Positions 36,211 through 45,281 of a stretch of 64,000 nucleotides of DNA are shown piece after piece; positions within the stretch are counted from its first letter, which is position 1, and the number at the start of each line of letters is the position of its first letter. The translations under genes and the position numbers were made by a program. Under the pieces are notes generated by a model. The model was not told the origin of the DNA. It ran no database searches and worked only from the letters and a program-made list of their open reading frames with translations. This stretch comes from Gammaproteobacteria bacterium (GTDB taxonomy: Bacteria > Pseudomonadota > Gammaproteobacteria > Pseudomonadales > Azotimanducaceae): assembly GCA_026707735.1 (NCBI GenBank), contig JAPOWH010000006.1:215018-279017 (forward strand), in the 5' to 3' direction.

Positions 36211-36963
36211 ATGCTTGAAGCCGAGGGGATTTCAGTCAGTTTCGGGGGAGTCCACGCGATTCAGGATCTCTCTTTCAAGGTAGAGAAGGGCGAGATTTTC
36301 AGCATCATGGGACCCAATGGCGCTGGCAAGACCACGGTGTTCAATCTGATTAGCCGTTTCTACGATGTCGACGAGGGAAGGATCGCATTTGAAGGTGAAG
36401 ACATTACAAAAGTTTCACCGCACGCGATTGCACGCAAGGGCATTGCACGTACGTTTCAGAATGTCGAGCTTTTCGAACATGAAACGGTCCTGAAGAACCT
36501 GCTGATCGCCCAACATATTCACAAGAAGACGTCGGTTCTTACTGAGTTCTTATTCACTCCGAAAGTACGCAAGCAGGAGATCGCTTTCCGTAGAAAAGCT
36601 GAAGATGTAATTGACCTGTTGCACCTGCAAAACTATCGCGAGACTACCGTTGATTCCTTGCCATTCGGAATCCGCAAGATTGTGGAGATTGGTAGAGCGT
36701 TATGCATGGATCCCAAGCTGCTCCTGTTGGACGAACCGTCGTCTGGTCTCAATCCAGAGGAATCGGAAGACCTGTCGTTTTGGATCGAGGACATCAACGA
36801 AGATTTGGGCATTACCATCGTAATGGTCGAGCATGACATGAACTTGATTGGACAGGTATCAAATCGAGTTCTTGCCATGGCGGATGGAAAGGAGCTAACC
36901 ACTGGCAATCCAGAAGAGGTTCGCGTGCATCCAGATGTTGTAGACGCCTACCTGGGTACCTAG
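36211..36963 (+). CDS. ABC transporter ATPase, LivG-like
   Basis: 250 residues. Walker A GPNGAGKTT, Walker B LLLLDEPSSGLNP and the switch His in VMVEHDMNL are intact. The signature is LPFGIRKIVEIGRAL rather than LSxGQ, which is usual for LivG-type subunits. It powers uptake by the LivH/LivM pore as a partner of the LivF-like ATPase encoded 6 bases downstream. Confidence 0.94.
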   Translation: MLEAEGISVSFGGVHAIQDLSFKVEKGEIFSIMGPNGAGKTTVFNLISRFYDVDEGRIAFEGEDITKVSPHAIARKGIARTFQNVELFEHETVLKNLLIAQHIHKKTSVLTEFLFTPKVRKQEIAFRRKAEDVIDLLHLQNYRETTVDSLPFGIRKIVEIGRALCMDPKLLLLDEPSSGLNPEESEDLSFWIEDINEDLGITIVMVEHDMNLIGQVSNRVLAMADGKELTTGNPEEVRVHPDVVDAYLGT

Positions 36964-36969
36964 GGCGAA

Positions 36970-37740
36970 ATGGACAACAACATGCTAGTTGTGCGGAACA
37001 TCGAGACCTACTACGGTCCGATCGTTGCGATTCGTGGCGTGTCACTGTCAGTCAAAAAAGGCTCGATTGTTACCGTGTTGGGTGCGAATGGCGCGGGCAA
37101 GACCACCGTACTCAAGACTATTTCCGGTGCGATGTCCCCACAAAAGGGAAGCGTGCACTTCAATGATGAAGAAATAACGAGCAGAGAACCTGACAAAGTC
37201 GCACGACTAGGTATTGGCCATGTCCCGGAAGGAAGAGAAATCTTTCCGTTTCTTACCACTGAAGAGAACTTGTTGATGGGTGCGTTCACCCGACGTGGCT
37301 CGTCCATTGATACAGATCTCGAGCTCATCTATTCCTACTTTCCTCAACTGTCGCAGAATCGGAAACTTGCCGCTGGCTATCTTTCAGGCGGGCAACAGCA
37401 GATGCTGGCTATTGGCCGCGCGTTGATGCTGTCTCCCACACTCATGCTTCTCGACGAGCCGTCGCTCGGACTTTCTCCAAAGCTAGTTCACGAGATTGCG
37501 GAGATCATCCGCACGATCAACACGGAGCAAGAAGTGACTGTGCTTTTGGTCGAGCAGAATGCCAAGATGGCTCTCGAATTGTCCGATTACGGCTACATCA
37601 TGGAAAATGGCAGAGTCGTTATGGAGGACACCTGCGACAGGCTGTCCAACGCCACTGACGTGCAGGAGTTCTACTTGGGAATGAAGGACAAGGGAGTTCG
37701 TGGACAGCGTCGTTGGAAACAGAGGAAAACCTGGAGATGA
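36970..37740 (+). CDS. ABC transporter ATPase, LivF-like
   Basis: 256 residues. Walker A GANGAGKTT, signature LSGGQQQMLAIGRAL and Walker B LMLLDEPSLGLSP are present, with GHVPEGREIFPFLTTEEN typical of LivF. The C-terminus is extended by ~20 basic residues (KDKGVRGQRRWKQRKTWR), possibly because the frame runs into the next gene; its stop overlaps that gene's ATG as ATGA. Confidence 0.93.
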   Translation: MDNNMLVVRNIETYYGPIVAIRGVSLSVKKGSIVTVLGANGAGKTTVLKTISGAMSPQKGSVHFNDEEITSREPDKVARLGIGHVPEGREIFPFLTTEENLLMGAFTRRGSSIDTDLELIYSYFPQLSQNRKLAAGYLSGGQQQMLAIGRALMLSPTLMLLDEPSLGLSPKLVHEIAEIIRTINTEQEVTVLLVEQNAKMALELSDYGYIMENGRVVMEDTCDRLSNATDVQEFYLGMKDKGVRGQRRWKQRKTWR

Positions 37741-39563
37741 CTGAGCCGGTTGGGTCAAATGGCTCGACAACTGTGCCGCGAGTCTTTCAGCAGCGCGTCG
37801 ATGAGCTGCCGGACAAGGTGGTAATTCGAGAAAAGGACTTCGGAATTTGGAACGAGTACACCTGGTCTGACTGGGGTGAACAAGCCCAGCTCATTGGACT
37901 TGGTCTGAAGGCATTGGGATTGGAGCGAGGCGACATTGTGTCTATCGCTTCCGAAATCAACAAGGAGTGGCTGTTTGCCGATCTTGGCTCCATATGCACG
38001 GGAGCAGTCTGCAACGGCGTCTACCCAACTGACGCGCCCAATCAGGTGGAATACCTGATCAACGACAGCGGGACAAAGTTCTACTTCGCAGAAGACGAGG
38101 AGCAGTTGGACAAGGTGCTGCAAGTCCGCGGACGCACTCCAACGCTGCAGAAGATCATTATTTTCGACATGGAGGGCCTGCGCAACCTCGACGATGAAAT
38201 GTGCTTGTCGCTCGAGGAGCTTTGCAATCTTGGTGACGAATTTCGTCGCGACAATCCAACCGTTTGGAAGCAGGAGATTGAGGCTGCCGATCTCGACGAT
38301 CTCATGATTCTGACCTATACCTCTGGAACTACGGGACCGCCTAAAGGGGCAATGATCACGCAGCAAAACATGCTGTTCATGATGAAGTGCTTGCAGAATT
38401 GCTTGACCATCTCCGAGAAAGACCGCCAGCTGGGGTTCTTGCCTTTAGCGCACATTGCAGGCCGCATGTTCTATACGTTTTCGGTAATCGAAGCAGCTTC
38501 GGAAGTCCATCTCGTGGAGAGCTTGGACACTATTGTGAATGACATACGCGAAGTCGAACCTACAGTCCACTTCGCTGTGCCACGAGTTTGGGAAAAGCAA
38601 TACTCCGTGGTAACGATCATGAGGAAGGAGGCCACAGCGCTCGGTACATGGGCCTACGACGCTGCGTTGAACGTCGGTTCCCGGCGAGCCAAATTCCTTA
38701 AAGAAGGCGAGAAGATACCGATTTGGCTAGCAATCCAATTTGCACTGGCAGACTTTGCTGTCTTGCGCAACGTTCGTAGAGCCCTTGGAATCGATCAGTG
38801 CAGATGGTTGGCAACAGCTGCCGCACCAATAGCTCCAGATCTCATTGAGTGGTATTGGGCAATGGGCAAACCAATGTTCGAGCTCTACGGACAGACTGAG
38901 TGCACTGGAGTTGCAACCTGTAATCTCGAATCGGACCATCGCATAGGCAGTGTTGGTAAGCCCGTAGAGGGAGTGGAAATCGCACTCTCCGAGGAAAACG
39001 AAATACTCATCCGTAGCCCGGGAGTAATTCGAGGGTATTGGAACAAGCCCGAGAAGACCGCGGACACCATCAAGCAGGGCTGGCTCTACTCAGGTGATGT
39101 GGGCAAAATTGACGAAGACGGTTTCGTCTACATCGTTGACCGTATGAAGGACATCATTATTACTGCCGGAGGCAAGAACATAACTCCAAGCGAAATTGAG
39201 AATCAGCTCAAGTTCTCGCCCTACATCACGGATGCTGTAGTGGTGGGCGACAGGAGGCCCTACTTGACGTGCCTGATTATGATCGACCACGAGAACGTTA
39301 CGCAGTTCGCGCAGGACAACGATGTTCCGTTCACCAACTACACAAGCTTGTGCCATACTACCGAAGTTCAAGATCTGATTAATGGCGAAGTCGAGCGCGT
39401 GAACACGATGTTCGCGCAAGTGGAGACGATAAAGAAATTTCGATTGATAGATCAGCTTTTGGATGCCGAGGACGAGGAGCTTACTCCAACGCAAAAGTTG
39501 AAACGCACAGTCGTGAACGATAAGTACTCGGATCTGATTCAGACAATGTACGCGGGAGGTTGA
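37737..39563 (+). CDS. Long-chain-type acyl-CoA synthetase (AMP-binding)
   Basis: 608 residues from ATG 37737, in ATGA overlap with the LivF-like stop and with AGAGGA ~10 bases upstream; a TTG at 37713 in frame lies inside LivF. The adenylation P-loop LTYTSGTTGPPKGAM, the A5 motif ELYGQTECTG, and YSGDVGKIDEDGFVYIVDRMKD with the later GGKNITPSEIEN are clear. It resembles the FACS/AMP-ligases often placed in liv-type operons. It would turn an imported carboxylic acid into its CoA thioester in the cytoplasm. The operon position gives the strongest hint of the transport substrate class. Confidence 0.93.
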   Translation: MTEPVGSNGSTTVPRVFQQRVDELPDKVVIREKDFGIWNEYTWSDWGEQAQLIGLGLKALGLERGDIVSIASEINKEWLFADLGSICTGAVCNGVYPTDAPNQVEYLINDSGTKFYFAEDEEQLDKVLQVRGRTPTLQKIIIFDMEGLRNLDDEMCLSLEELCNLGDEFRRDNPTVWKQEIEAADLDDLMILTYTSGTTGPPKGAMITQQNMLFMMKCLQNCLTISEKDRQLGFLPLAHIAGRMFYTFSVIEAASEVHLVESLDTIVNDIREVEPTVHFAVPRVWEKQYSVVTIMRKEATALGTWAYDAALNVGSRRAKFLKEGEKIPIWLAIQFALADFAVLRNVRRALGIDQCRWLATAAAPIAPDLIEWYWAMGKPMFELYGQTECTGVATCNLESDHRIGSVGKPVEGVEIALSEENEILIRSPGVIRGYWNKPEKTADTIKQGWLYSGDVGKIDEDGFVYIVDRMKDIIITAGGKNITPSEIENQLKFSPYITDAVVVGDRRPYLTCLIMIDHENVTQFAQDNDVPFTNYTSLCHTTEVQDLINGEVERVNTMFAQVETIKKFRLIDQLLDAEDEELTPTQKLKRTVVNDKYSDLIQTMYAGG

Positions 39564-39568
39564 AAGAC

Positions 39569-40768
39569 GTGTCGAGATTCGTAAGGCCCTGTATCGCTTC
39601 TGTTGTTTGTTTGGCGGTCCTGGGTTGCTCTCCCGATCCTTCAGACTCGTCTGGCACGAGCGGCGTGCAGGGAGTTTCAGACGACGAGATCCTAATCGGA
39701 AGTCACACTGACCTGTCGGGACCTATTGCCTTCTATGGGCGCGACTCCATCAACGGCGCCCTCATGCGGTTTGAGGAAGCGAACGAGGCGGGCGGCGTAC
39801 ATGGGCGAACGATTCGATTCATTTACGAAGACACTGCATACCAGGTACCCAACTCGATTCGTGCCGCAGACAAGCTCATCAATTTTGACAAGATTTTCGC
39901 TATGTATTTGGCGTTGGGAACCCCAAACAATCTGGCGGTAATGGACGACCAGTTCAAGGCTGGCATACCCAATCTATTTCCAATAACAGGTTCGATTCAG
40001 ATGGCCGAGCCCTATCACAAGCTCATGTTTACGCAACGTGGCATCTACTACGACGAGATCCGAGCTGCTGTCAAGTACTTCGTCGAAGTCAAAGGAAGAA
40101 CTACGCCGTGCGTCGCACATGTAGACAACGATTTTGGACATGAGATTCTTCTTGGTGCAGAGGACCAGGCAGAGGAAATGGGATTGGAACTTGCCGCAGT
40201 CACGGCTCACAAGAGCACGGAGACTGAATTTACTGCATCTGTGCTTCGACTACGCGATGCGGGGTGCGATCTGGTTCTTATGGGTACGGTGGCAACCGAC
40301 ACCATCGGCATTCTGTCAATGGCGAAGGAATTCGGATGGGAGGATGTTGACTTCGTTGGTTCAAACGCTGGTGCGCCGTCAGCGATTGCCGAGCTAGAGA
40401 GTGGTGCGGGAGAGGGCTACTACGCGTTTCTTCACTCATTGCGCATCTATCCAGACACTAGTGACAATGAAGAAGCCGTTGCGTGGTATCGGCGATATAC
40501 GGAAAAATTTGGAACCGAACCCGATGTTACGGGTATGGAAGGCTATAGGGGAGCGGACTTGATCGTCATTGCGCTTGAAGCCGCGGGGCGGGACCTCACT
40601 ACAGACAAGTTCATTGAAGCTCTTGAGAACATTGGCGAGTACTCAGACATGTTTGGCTACAAGCTGGAGTTCTCACCGGAAAACCACAACGGGGTAAAAG
40701 AGACGGTCTTGGGGCGGATTCAAAACGGCAGGTGGGTTGAGTCCGACCAACGGATCCCGCTGAACTAA
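39569..40768 (+). CDS. ABC substrate-binding lipoprotein, LivK-like
   Basis: About 399 residues from GTG 39569, which has GGAGG ~10 bases upstream; TTG 39560 is possible. A lipoprotein signal ends in CLAVLGC, with Cys20 for acylation, followed by a Ser/Asp-rich spacer. The type I periplasmic-binding fold begins at SDDEILIGSHTDLSGPIAFYG and resembles LivK/AmiC-type receptors (NEAGGVHGRTIRFIYEDTAY, HVDNDFGHEILLG). It would deliver the ligand to the LivHMGF transporter encoded just upstream. Last gene of the operon. Confidence 0.92.
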   Translation: MSRFVRPCIASVVCLAVLGCSPDPSDSSGTSGVQGVSDDEILIGSHTDLSGPIAFYGRDSINGALMRFEEANEAGGVHGRTIRFIYEDTAYQVPNSIRAADKLINFDKIFAMYLALGTPNNLAVMDDQFKAGIPNLFPITGSIQMAEPYHKLMFTQRGIYYDEIRAAVKYFVEVKGRTTPCVAHVDNDFGHEILLGAEDQAEEMGLELAAVTAHKSTETEFTASVLRLRDAGCDLVLMGTVATDTIGILSMAKEFGWEDVDFVGSNAGAPSAIAELESGAGEGYYAFLHSLRIYPDTSDNEEAVAWYRRYTEKFGTEPDVTGMEGYRGADLIVIALEAAGRDLTTDKFIEALENIGEYSDMFGYKLEFSPENHNGVKETVLGRIQNGRWVESDQRIPLN

Positions 40769-40800
40769 AATTGTTCTCAGGAAACTGACCACGAATCTGG

Positions 40801-41706
40801 TTGGGAGTCGTGAACGAGCAGGAGCTGCTAAAGCGACTACGTTCGTTGACGGTGTGGCAACGCTTTGGCGAAAGGGCTCCGCACAAACCCCTGTTACTCT
40901 TGTACGCGCTTGGCAGGCTCCTGAACCACGCTGAGCGATTAGTTAGCTATACGGATGTCAAGTCTGACCTAACGAATCTACTAAAGCTCGTTGGTCCGCC
41001 ACGCAAGAGCTACCATCCAGCGGAACCATTCAAACGATTGCCTGGCGATGGGCTTTGGGAACTAGATCTACCACGTGAGCTTTCCGGCAGGCCTTTGCCG
41101 ACACTTTATGAGAGCGAGTTACTCAGCTACAACATTGCGGGCGGATTTAGCCACGAAATCTACGAATTCTTGATGGAACGCACCGACCTCATCCAGTCGG
41201 TTGCGTGCAGACTTCTCACAGAGAATTTTCCGGTGAGTTATCACGACGAGATTCGAAGGTGCGTAGGGCTCCTGGAAAGCGAGGTGGTTCCCGTGACGAG
41301 GGAACAGGCTAAGCGTGATCCAAGATTCAGAGACGATGTGCTACGTGCCTATGGTCGAAGTTGCAGCGTGTGCGGATCAGATCTCCGATTGGCAGACGCA
41401 CTGTTTGATCTCGAGGCCGCACACATAATGTGGCACTCCGCTGAGGGGCCAGATGAGGTGCCCAACGGACTGGCGCTATGCGGCTTTCATCACAAAGCGT
41501 TCGATCGTGGCGCATGGGGATTGAGGCAACGAGATTCGGGCTTTACCATTCAGGTGTCATCAGATCTCAATGGAAGCAGTCAAGCCGTAGACCTTCTGCT
41601 GGACTTCGAGGGTGAGAAGCTTCGACTTCCACGAAAATGCGAGCACTTTCCCGATCCTCGATATGTCGAGTGGCACACCAAGCAAGTCTTTAGAGACGCA
41701 AGGTAG
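40801..41706 (+). CDS. Phosphorothioate-DNA-type restriction endonuclease (SBD-HNH)
   Basis: 301 residues from TTG 40801; GTG 40810 is an alternative, and no start has a good ribosome site. The N-terminal half matches the sulfur-binding domain of ScoMcrA-like enzymes: PHKPLLLLYALGRL, then LVGPPRKSYHPAEPF and DGLWELD. The C-terminal half is an HNH nuclease: C188-SV-C191, H208 in EAAHIMWHS, N222 in NGLALC and H230-H231-KAFD. Such enzymes cut DNA carrying phosphorothioate or some methyl marks, so this looks like a modification-dependent defence protein. No dnd or ssp genes are in the window. Confidence 0.85.
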   Translation: MGVVNEQELLKRLRSLTVWQRFGERAPHKPLLLLYALGRLLNHAERLVSYTDVKSDLTNLLKLVGPPRKSYHPAEPFKRLPGDGLWELDLPRELSGRPLPTLYESELLSYNIAGGFSHEIYEFLMERTDLIQSVACRLLTENFPVSYHDEIRRCVGLLESEVVPVTREQAKRDPRFRDDVLRAYGRSCSVCGSDLRLADALFDLEAAHIMWHSAEGPDEVPNGLALCGFHHKAFDRGAWGLRQRDSGFTIQVSSDLNGSSQAVDLLLDFEGEKLRLPRKCEHFPDPRYVEWHTKQVFRDAR

Positions 41707-41723
41707 TCGAGAGATTCTAGCCT

Positions 41724-42722
41724 CTACGCAGAAGCGGGATTCCTTCGCGGCGTGAGTCCCGCCGCCACATACGCGGCATCAATGACTCGCATTTGCTTCA
41801 CGGCATCTTCCGCATCTGTCGGCAACTGTGTTCCGTTCCTAACAGCATCGACGAAGGCATCCAACTGGTAGGAATAGGTTGGTCGGCGGGTCAGTTCCTC
41901 GTCTCGTACGGTTTCCTTGCCAATCTTGAGCACGATGCGATTGCCGTGTTGTGGAACAAGCGGGTTTTGTACGTGCAAGTTGCCTTTTGCGCCCTTCACG
42001 TCTAGAAAAGCTCGGTAACCTGGATCTGACATCGACCCTACCGTCTTCCCAGACACCCCACTATTGAATCGCATGTTCACTTCAAGCCTCATGTCGACCT
42101 GTGGATTTCCAACTATTGCGTTGGCGCTTACAACCTCAGGTTCCTCTCGCAATATGTGACGCACCCAGGATATTGGGTAGCATCCCATGTCCATAGTGGC
42201 ACCGCCGCCTGTTTCGTAGTGCATGCGAATGTTTTCCGCGTTGGGCGTTCCGACCGTAAATTCCGCTTGAACATGCAGAATTTCACCCAGCACACCGGAA
42301 TCCACAATTTCCAGAGCAGCCTTGAACACAGGATGGTAGCGATAGTGAAATGCTTCTATCAAGACCAATCCAGTCTCATTTGCAACGTCAGCCATTTCTC
42401 GTGCTTCATCTGCGTTCATTGAAAAGGACTTTTCACAAAGTACGTGCTTACCGGCTCGCAATGCCTTGATCGAATACTCGTGGTGCAGATGAATGGGTAG
42501 TGGGTTGTAGATAACATCGAGGGAAGGATCAACAACCACTTCGTCGTATGTGTCGTAGACTGTTGGAATGGAATGGCGCGCGGCGAAAGCATCCGCCCGT
42601 GACCTGTCTCGTGCAGCGACTGCGACTACTTCCACACTTTCGTTTTCGACTGCTGGGGCCATCAGAGCCGCCGGAGTAATTCCAGCGGCACCCAAGGTTC
42701 CGATTCTCAATGGTTTAGACAT
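41724..42722 (-). CDS. Gfo/Idh/MocA-family NAD(P)-dependent oxidoreductase
   Basis: 332 residues from ATG 42722, preceded by AAGGA; a start 20 codons upstream lacks support. The Rossmann start is RIGTLGAAGITPAALM. The family motif CEKSFSMN (EKP-like, with the catalytic Lys) follows, along with YNPLPIHLHHEYSIKALRAGKHV and the C-terminal alpha/beta domain. The substrate is usually a sugar or polyol; dehydrogenase direction and specificity cannot be read. It is the last of a minus-strand run that begins with an aminotransferase. Confidence 0.91.
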   Translation of the reverse strand: MSKPLRIGTLGAAGITPAALMAPAVENESVEVVAVAARDRSRADAFAARHSIPTVYDTYDEVVVDPSLDVIYNPLPIHLHHEYSIKALRAGKHVLCEKSFSMNADEAREMADVANETGLVLIEAFHYRYHPVFKAALEIVDSGVLGEILHVQAEFTVGTPNAENIRMHYETGGGATMDMGCYPISWVRHILREEPEVVSANAIVGNPQVDMRLEVNMRFNSGVSGKTVGSMSDPGYRAFLDVKGAKGNLHVQNPLVPQHGNRIVLKIGKETVRDEELTRRPTYSYQLDAFVDAVRNGTQLPTDAEDAVKQMRVIDAAYVAAGLTPRRNPASA

Positions 42723-42918
42723 GGTGCTGTATTCCTTTTGATGCAGTGAATGGGTGCGACATTGGCAAGTTGCATGGTGCATTTAATCAAGGTCACGTCG
42801 AGACTGTATGAATCCCGCCAAGCAGAGCTCTAGGTGCTGCCGATTTGCTCACTTGGCGATGCCGCCTTTGATGACGACTACCAGGTGCCGTTTTAGCAGA
42901 GCGGAGGCAAACTATTCG

Positions 42919-44082
42919 TCAAATATCACGCGAAAGTTTCGATTCGACGGGTTCTATCCCCCACCCAGGGTTGTCTGGCAAGACTAGAAAGCCATCTCTA
43001 TAGTCAGGCTGGCTAGTAAAAAGCTCTTTGTCGTCTTCAACACGGTCAATGTCTGTTTCCATGATCTTGAGGTTTGGCACAACAGCGCAGAAGTGTCCTG
43101 CCATCAGTGTCGCTAGGTGTCCATAGTAGTTGTGCGGAGCAACGTTCACTTGGAATGCGTCCGCGGCTGCGGCGATCTTTAGCGATTGCCATACGCCAAT
43201 CCACATCGCGTCGATAATGGCGACGTCGAGAGCCTCCCGCTGAAAGTAGGGCAGGAACTCCACAAGACCTGTAAGGGATTCACACCCGCTGATAGTGAAG
43301 GGGCTTTGATGACGTATGGTCGCAAGCGCAGCCGCGTGTTGAGTGTCGATCTCCACCCAGAAGATGTCGAGATCGCTCAGTTTTCGAAGAATCGACAAGT
43401 AGCCTTCGGTACGGCAGTTGTAGTTCAGATCGAGCAATATGTCGATGTCTGGTCCGGTGCCCTCTCTAAATGCCGAGAGATACTCGTACAACCCATCGAG
43501 GACAGCGCGGCTTGGTGTGCGTCCGTGCTCATCAGGCGGAAAGCCGAAACCTGGCGACCATCCCACCATTCCTTCAGGCGTCGCTCGGAAGATATTGGTC
43601 TTGAGTGCTGTAAATCCGCTCTCACGCACTTCTCGTCCGAGAGCTACCACTTCGTCAAGGTTTTTGACCCCTGGCGGGTAATAGTCGGGTCTGGAAATCC
43701 TCCAGGTCCCGCAGTGCGACCAATACACGCGGATCCGTTCTCGAACTGCCCCTCCCAGCAATTCAAAGCATGGGATGCCCAAGTGGCGCGCCTTTGCATC
43801 AAGTAGAGCATTTTCGATTGCACCATTTGCACGGGCCAAAACACCCGTTGGCGATTGTCGAGTGGCTGATGCCAGTCGTGCGTAGATTCCCTCGTGCTGC
43901 ATCACGTCTTGGCCGACCACACGACCACGAAGGCGCTCGATCGCTGTTGTTACTCCCACAGCGCTCCAGCCTTCGTCGTACTCGCTCCACCCTACGGTGC
44001 CGTTCTCCAGCGTGATCTTTGCAAAGTGGTAGTTGCGCCATCCAGCGCGACAGTGAAATGTCTCCAGAAGTTCAATCTTCAT
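42919..44082 (-). CDS. Mandelate racemase/muconate lactonizing enzyme family protein
   Basis: 387 residues. The capping domain (residues ~1-120) and TIM barrel of the enolase superfamily are clear. Likely residues are Lys in ALKTNIF, the metal ligands Asp in LLDLNYN, Glu in FWVEID and Glu in SGCESLTG, and His in NVAPHNYYGHL. That His after the third ligand marks the MR-like subgroup, whose members racemise, dehydrate or epimerise carboxylates such as sugar acids. It starts 50 bases after the stop of a pyroglutamyl-peptidase-like gene. An acid-sugar dehydratase is the commonest role, but I cannot settle it. Confidence 0.9.
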   Translation of the reverse strand: MKIELLETFHCRAGWRNYHFAKITLENGTVGWSEYDEGWSAVGVTTAIERLRGRVVGQDVMQHEGIYARLASATRQSPTGVLARANGAIENALLDAKARHLGIPCFELLGGAVRERIRVYWSHCGTWRISRPDYYPPGVKNLDEVVALGREVRESGFTALKTNIFRATPEGMVGWSPGFGFPPDEHGRTPSRAVLDGLYEYLSAFREGTGPDIDILLDLNYNCRTEGYLSILRKLSDLDIFWVEIDTQHAAALATIRHQSPFTISGCESLTGLVEFLPYFQREALDVAIIDAMWIGVWQSLKIAAAADAFQVNVAPHNYYGHLATLMAGHFCAVVPNLKIMETDIDRVEDDKELFTSQPDYRDGFLVLPDNPGWGIEPVESKLSRDI

Positions 44083-44131
44083 TCAGGTTCGTAGTTCTGC
44101 TGGCATCAATCGGCAAATGCTAAGCGATTTG

Positions 44132-45250
44132 CTAGTGCGTTGCTGCAAGTGCGGCCCGGATTAAGTCTCTCGTCTGAGCTACCATCTTGGAAAGAACATT
44201 CGGGTCAGGTTCCTCGATGCTAGGCACATGCAGGTGGCCCAAAGGGAATTCCACGCCAAGTTTCTGTTGCAGAACCCGAGTTCGATAAGCGATCTCATTG
44301 GATAGGTACCCGCCTCCAGAACCCGATATTGCGGTCAATCCATCGAGTTGAGACAGCGATGTTGCGACGAGTTCGCCCTTTTCGACCGTGGAGACTTTAC
44401 GATTGTCTCGCACCTGCCACCTTCCTTTTACCTTGCACATTGGACCAGCCGGCAACGAAAACTCCACGAACTCCGAAGAATCCGCAATGCAAGGTGTGGT
44501 CTTGCCCGCGACGGGTCCTAGCAATCCCGCATTGTCCGGAGCTTCTGAAGAGCGACGGAGTCCAGGAAATCGCTCGAGATCGAACTGATCCCTTCCCATA
44601 CTTATTGTGAGACCGATTCTTGGACCTTCAATGAAGCAAGGACTGCACAATTGTTCGACTATTCGAGCATCAAAATCCGCGTAGCGAACGGGGAATACAA
44701 GAGTTTCCATCCCATAGCCTTCAATGTTCTCTCCGTCTAATGTCAACGCAATTGCGGCGGATGGATTAGATTGGCCGATGTTGGCGTCGAGCTTGAAGGG
44801 ATCGAAACAGGTCAGCAAGATGGAAGGGATCCCATTTCTGCGATTGCCAAGCTTTTCGCCGCCGCGAGACGTGCGACTCGAGAACTCGAGAGTTTGGAGC
44901 TGATTGTCTAGTAACCCGTTGCGTTGCGACGGGAGGTTTGCCGCCCAAACACGAAGTAAGACTCGGGCAGACAAACGAGCCCAATATAAGGGTCGATCAT
45001 CCACAAGTTCGTTGTGTCCGCCCCTATCGGCAATAGCTGTTGAAAGCAATGTCCGGCCAAAGTTAGACACTAACTCACGTACATCTGAAGAGTGCGACCC
45101 TAAACTGCCCAGCAATTCGCCCAGTAAGGCATCGTACTTAGTGGCAATTGGACGAATCTGGTCTCGAGCTCTTGGCACCCTCGCTTCTTCCTTGGGCAGG
45201 AGGAAGGTTCTTTGCAGCAGGTAGCCGTCTACCGTGTCGGAAACAGACAT
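44132..45250 (-). CDS. Pyroglutamyl-peptidase-I-like protein (C15 fold), catalytic Cys replaced by Ser
   Basis: 372 residues, against ~215 for classical enzymes. C15 features are ILLTCFDPFKLDANIGQSNPSAAIA (TGFDPFGG-like start), FDLERFPGLR (with the active Glu), and ISGSGGGYLSNEIAYRT followed by GHLHVPSIEEP (with the active His). In the family the block is AG-x-Y/F-x-CN. Here Cys is Ser317 (YLSN). About 160 residues precede the fold and are not recognised. A lost peptidase, a Ser-dependent enzyme or a sensor are all possible. It lies 31 bp after the aminotransferase gene and 50 bp before the enolase-family gene. Confidence 0.7.
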   Translation of the reverse strand: MSVSDTVDGYLLQRTFLLPKEEARVPRARDQIRPIATKYDALLGELLGSLGSHSSDVRELVSNFGRTLLSTAIADRGGHNELVDDRPLYWARLSARVLLRVWAANLPSQRNGLLDNQLQTLEFSSRTSRGGEKLGNRRNGIPSILLTCFDPFKLDANIGQSNPSAAIALTLDGENIEGYGMETLVFPVRYADFDARIVEQLCSPCFIEGPRIGLTISMGRDQFDLERFPGLRRSSEAPDNAGLLGPVAGKTTPCIADSSEFVEFSLPAGPMCKVKGRWQVRDNRKVSTVEKGELVATSLSQLDGLTAISGSGGGYLSNEIAYRTRVLQQKLGVEFPLGHLHVPSIEEPDPNVLSKMVAQTRDLIRAALAATH

Positions 45251-45281
45251 GCACAGAAGGGCAGTTCAAGGCTCTTGGAGT

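Noticed and set aside
43186..43806. 206-codon plus-strand frame opposite the enolase-family gene
   Set aside because: Antisense shadow; the minus-strand frame carries all catalytic motifs.
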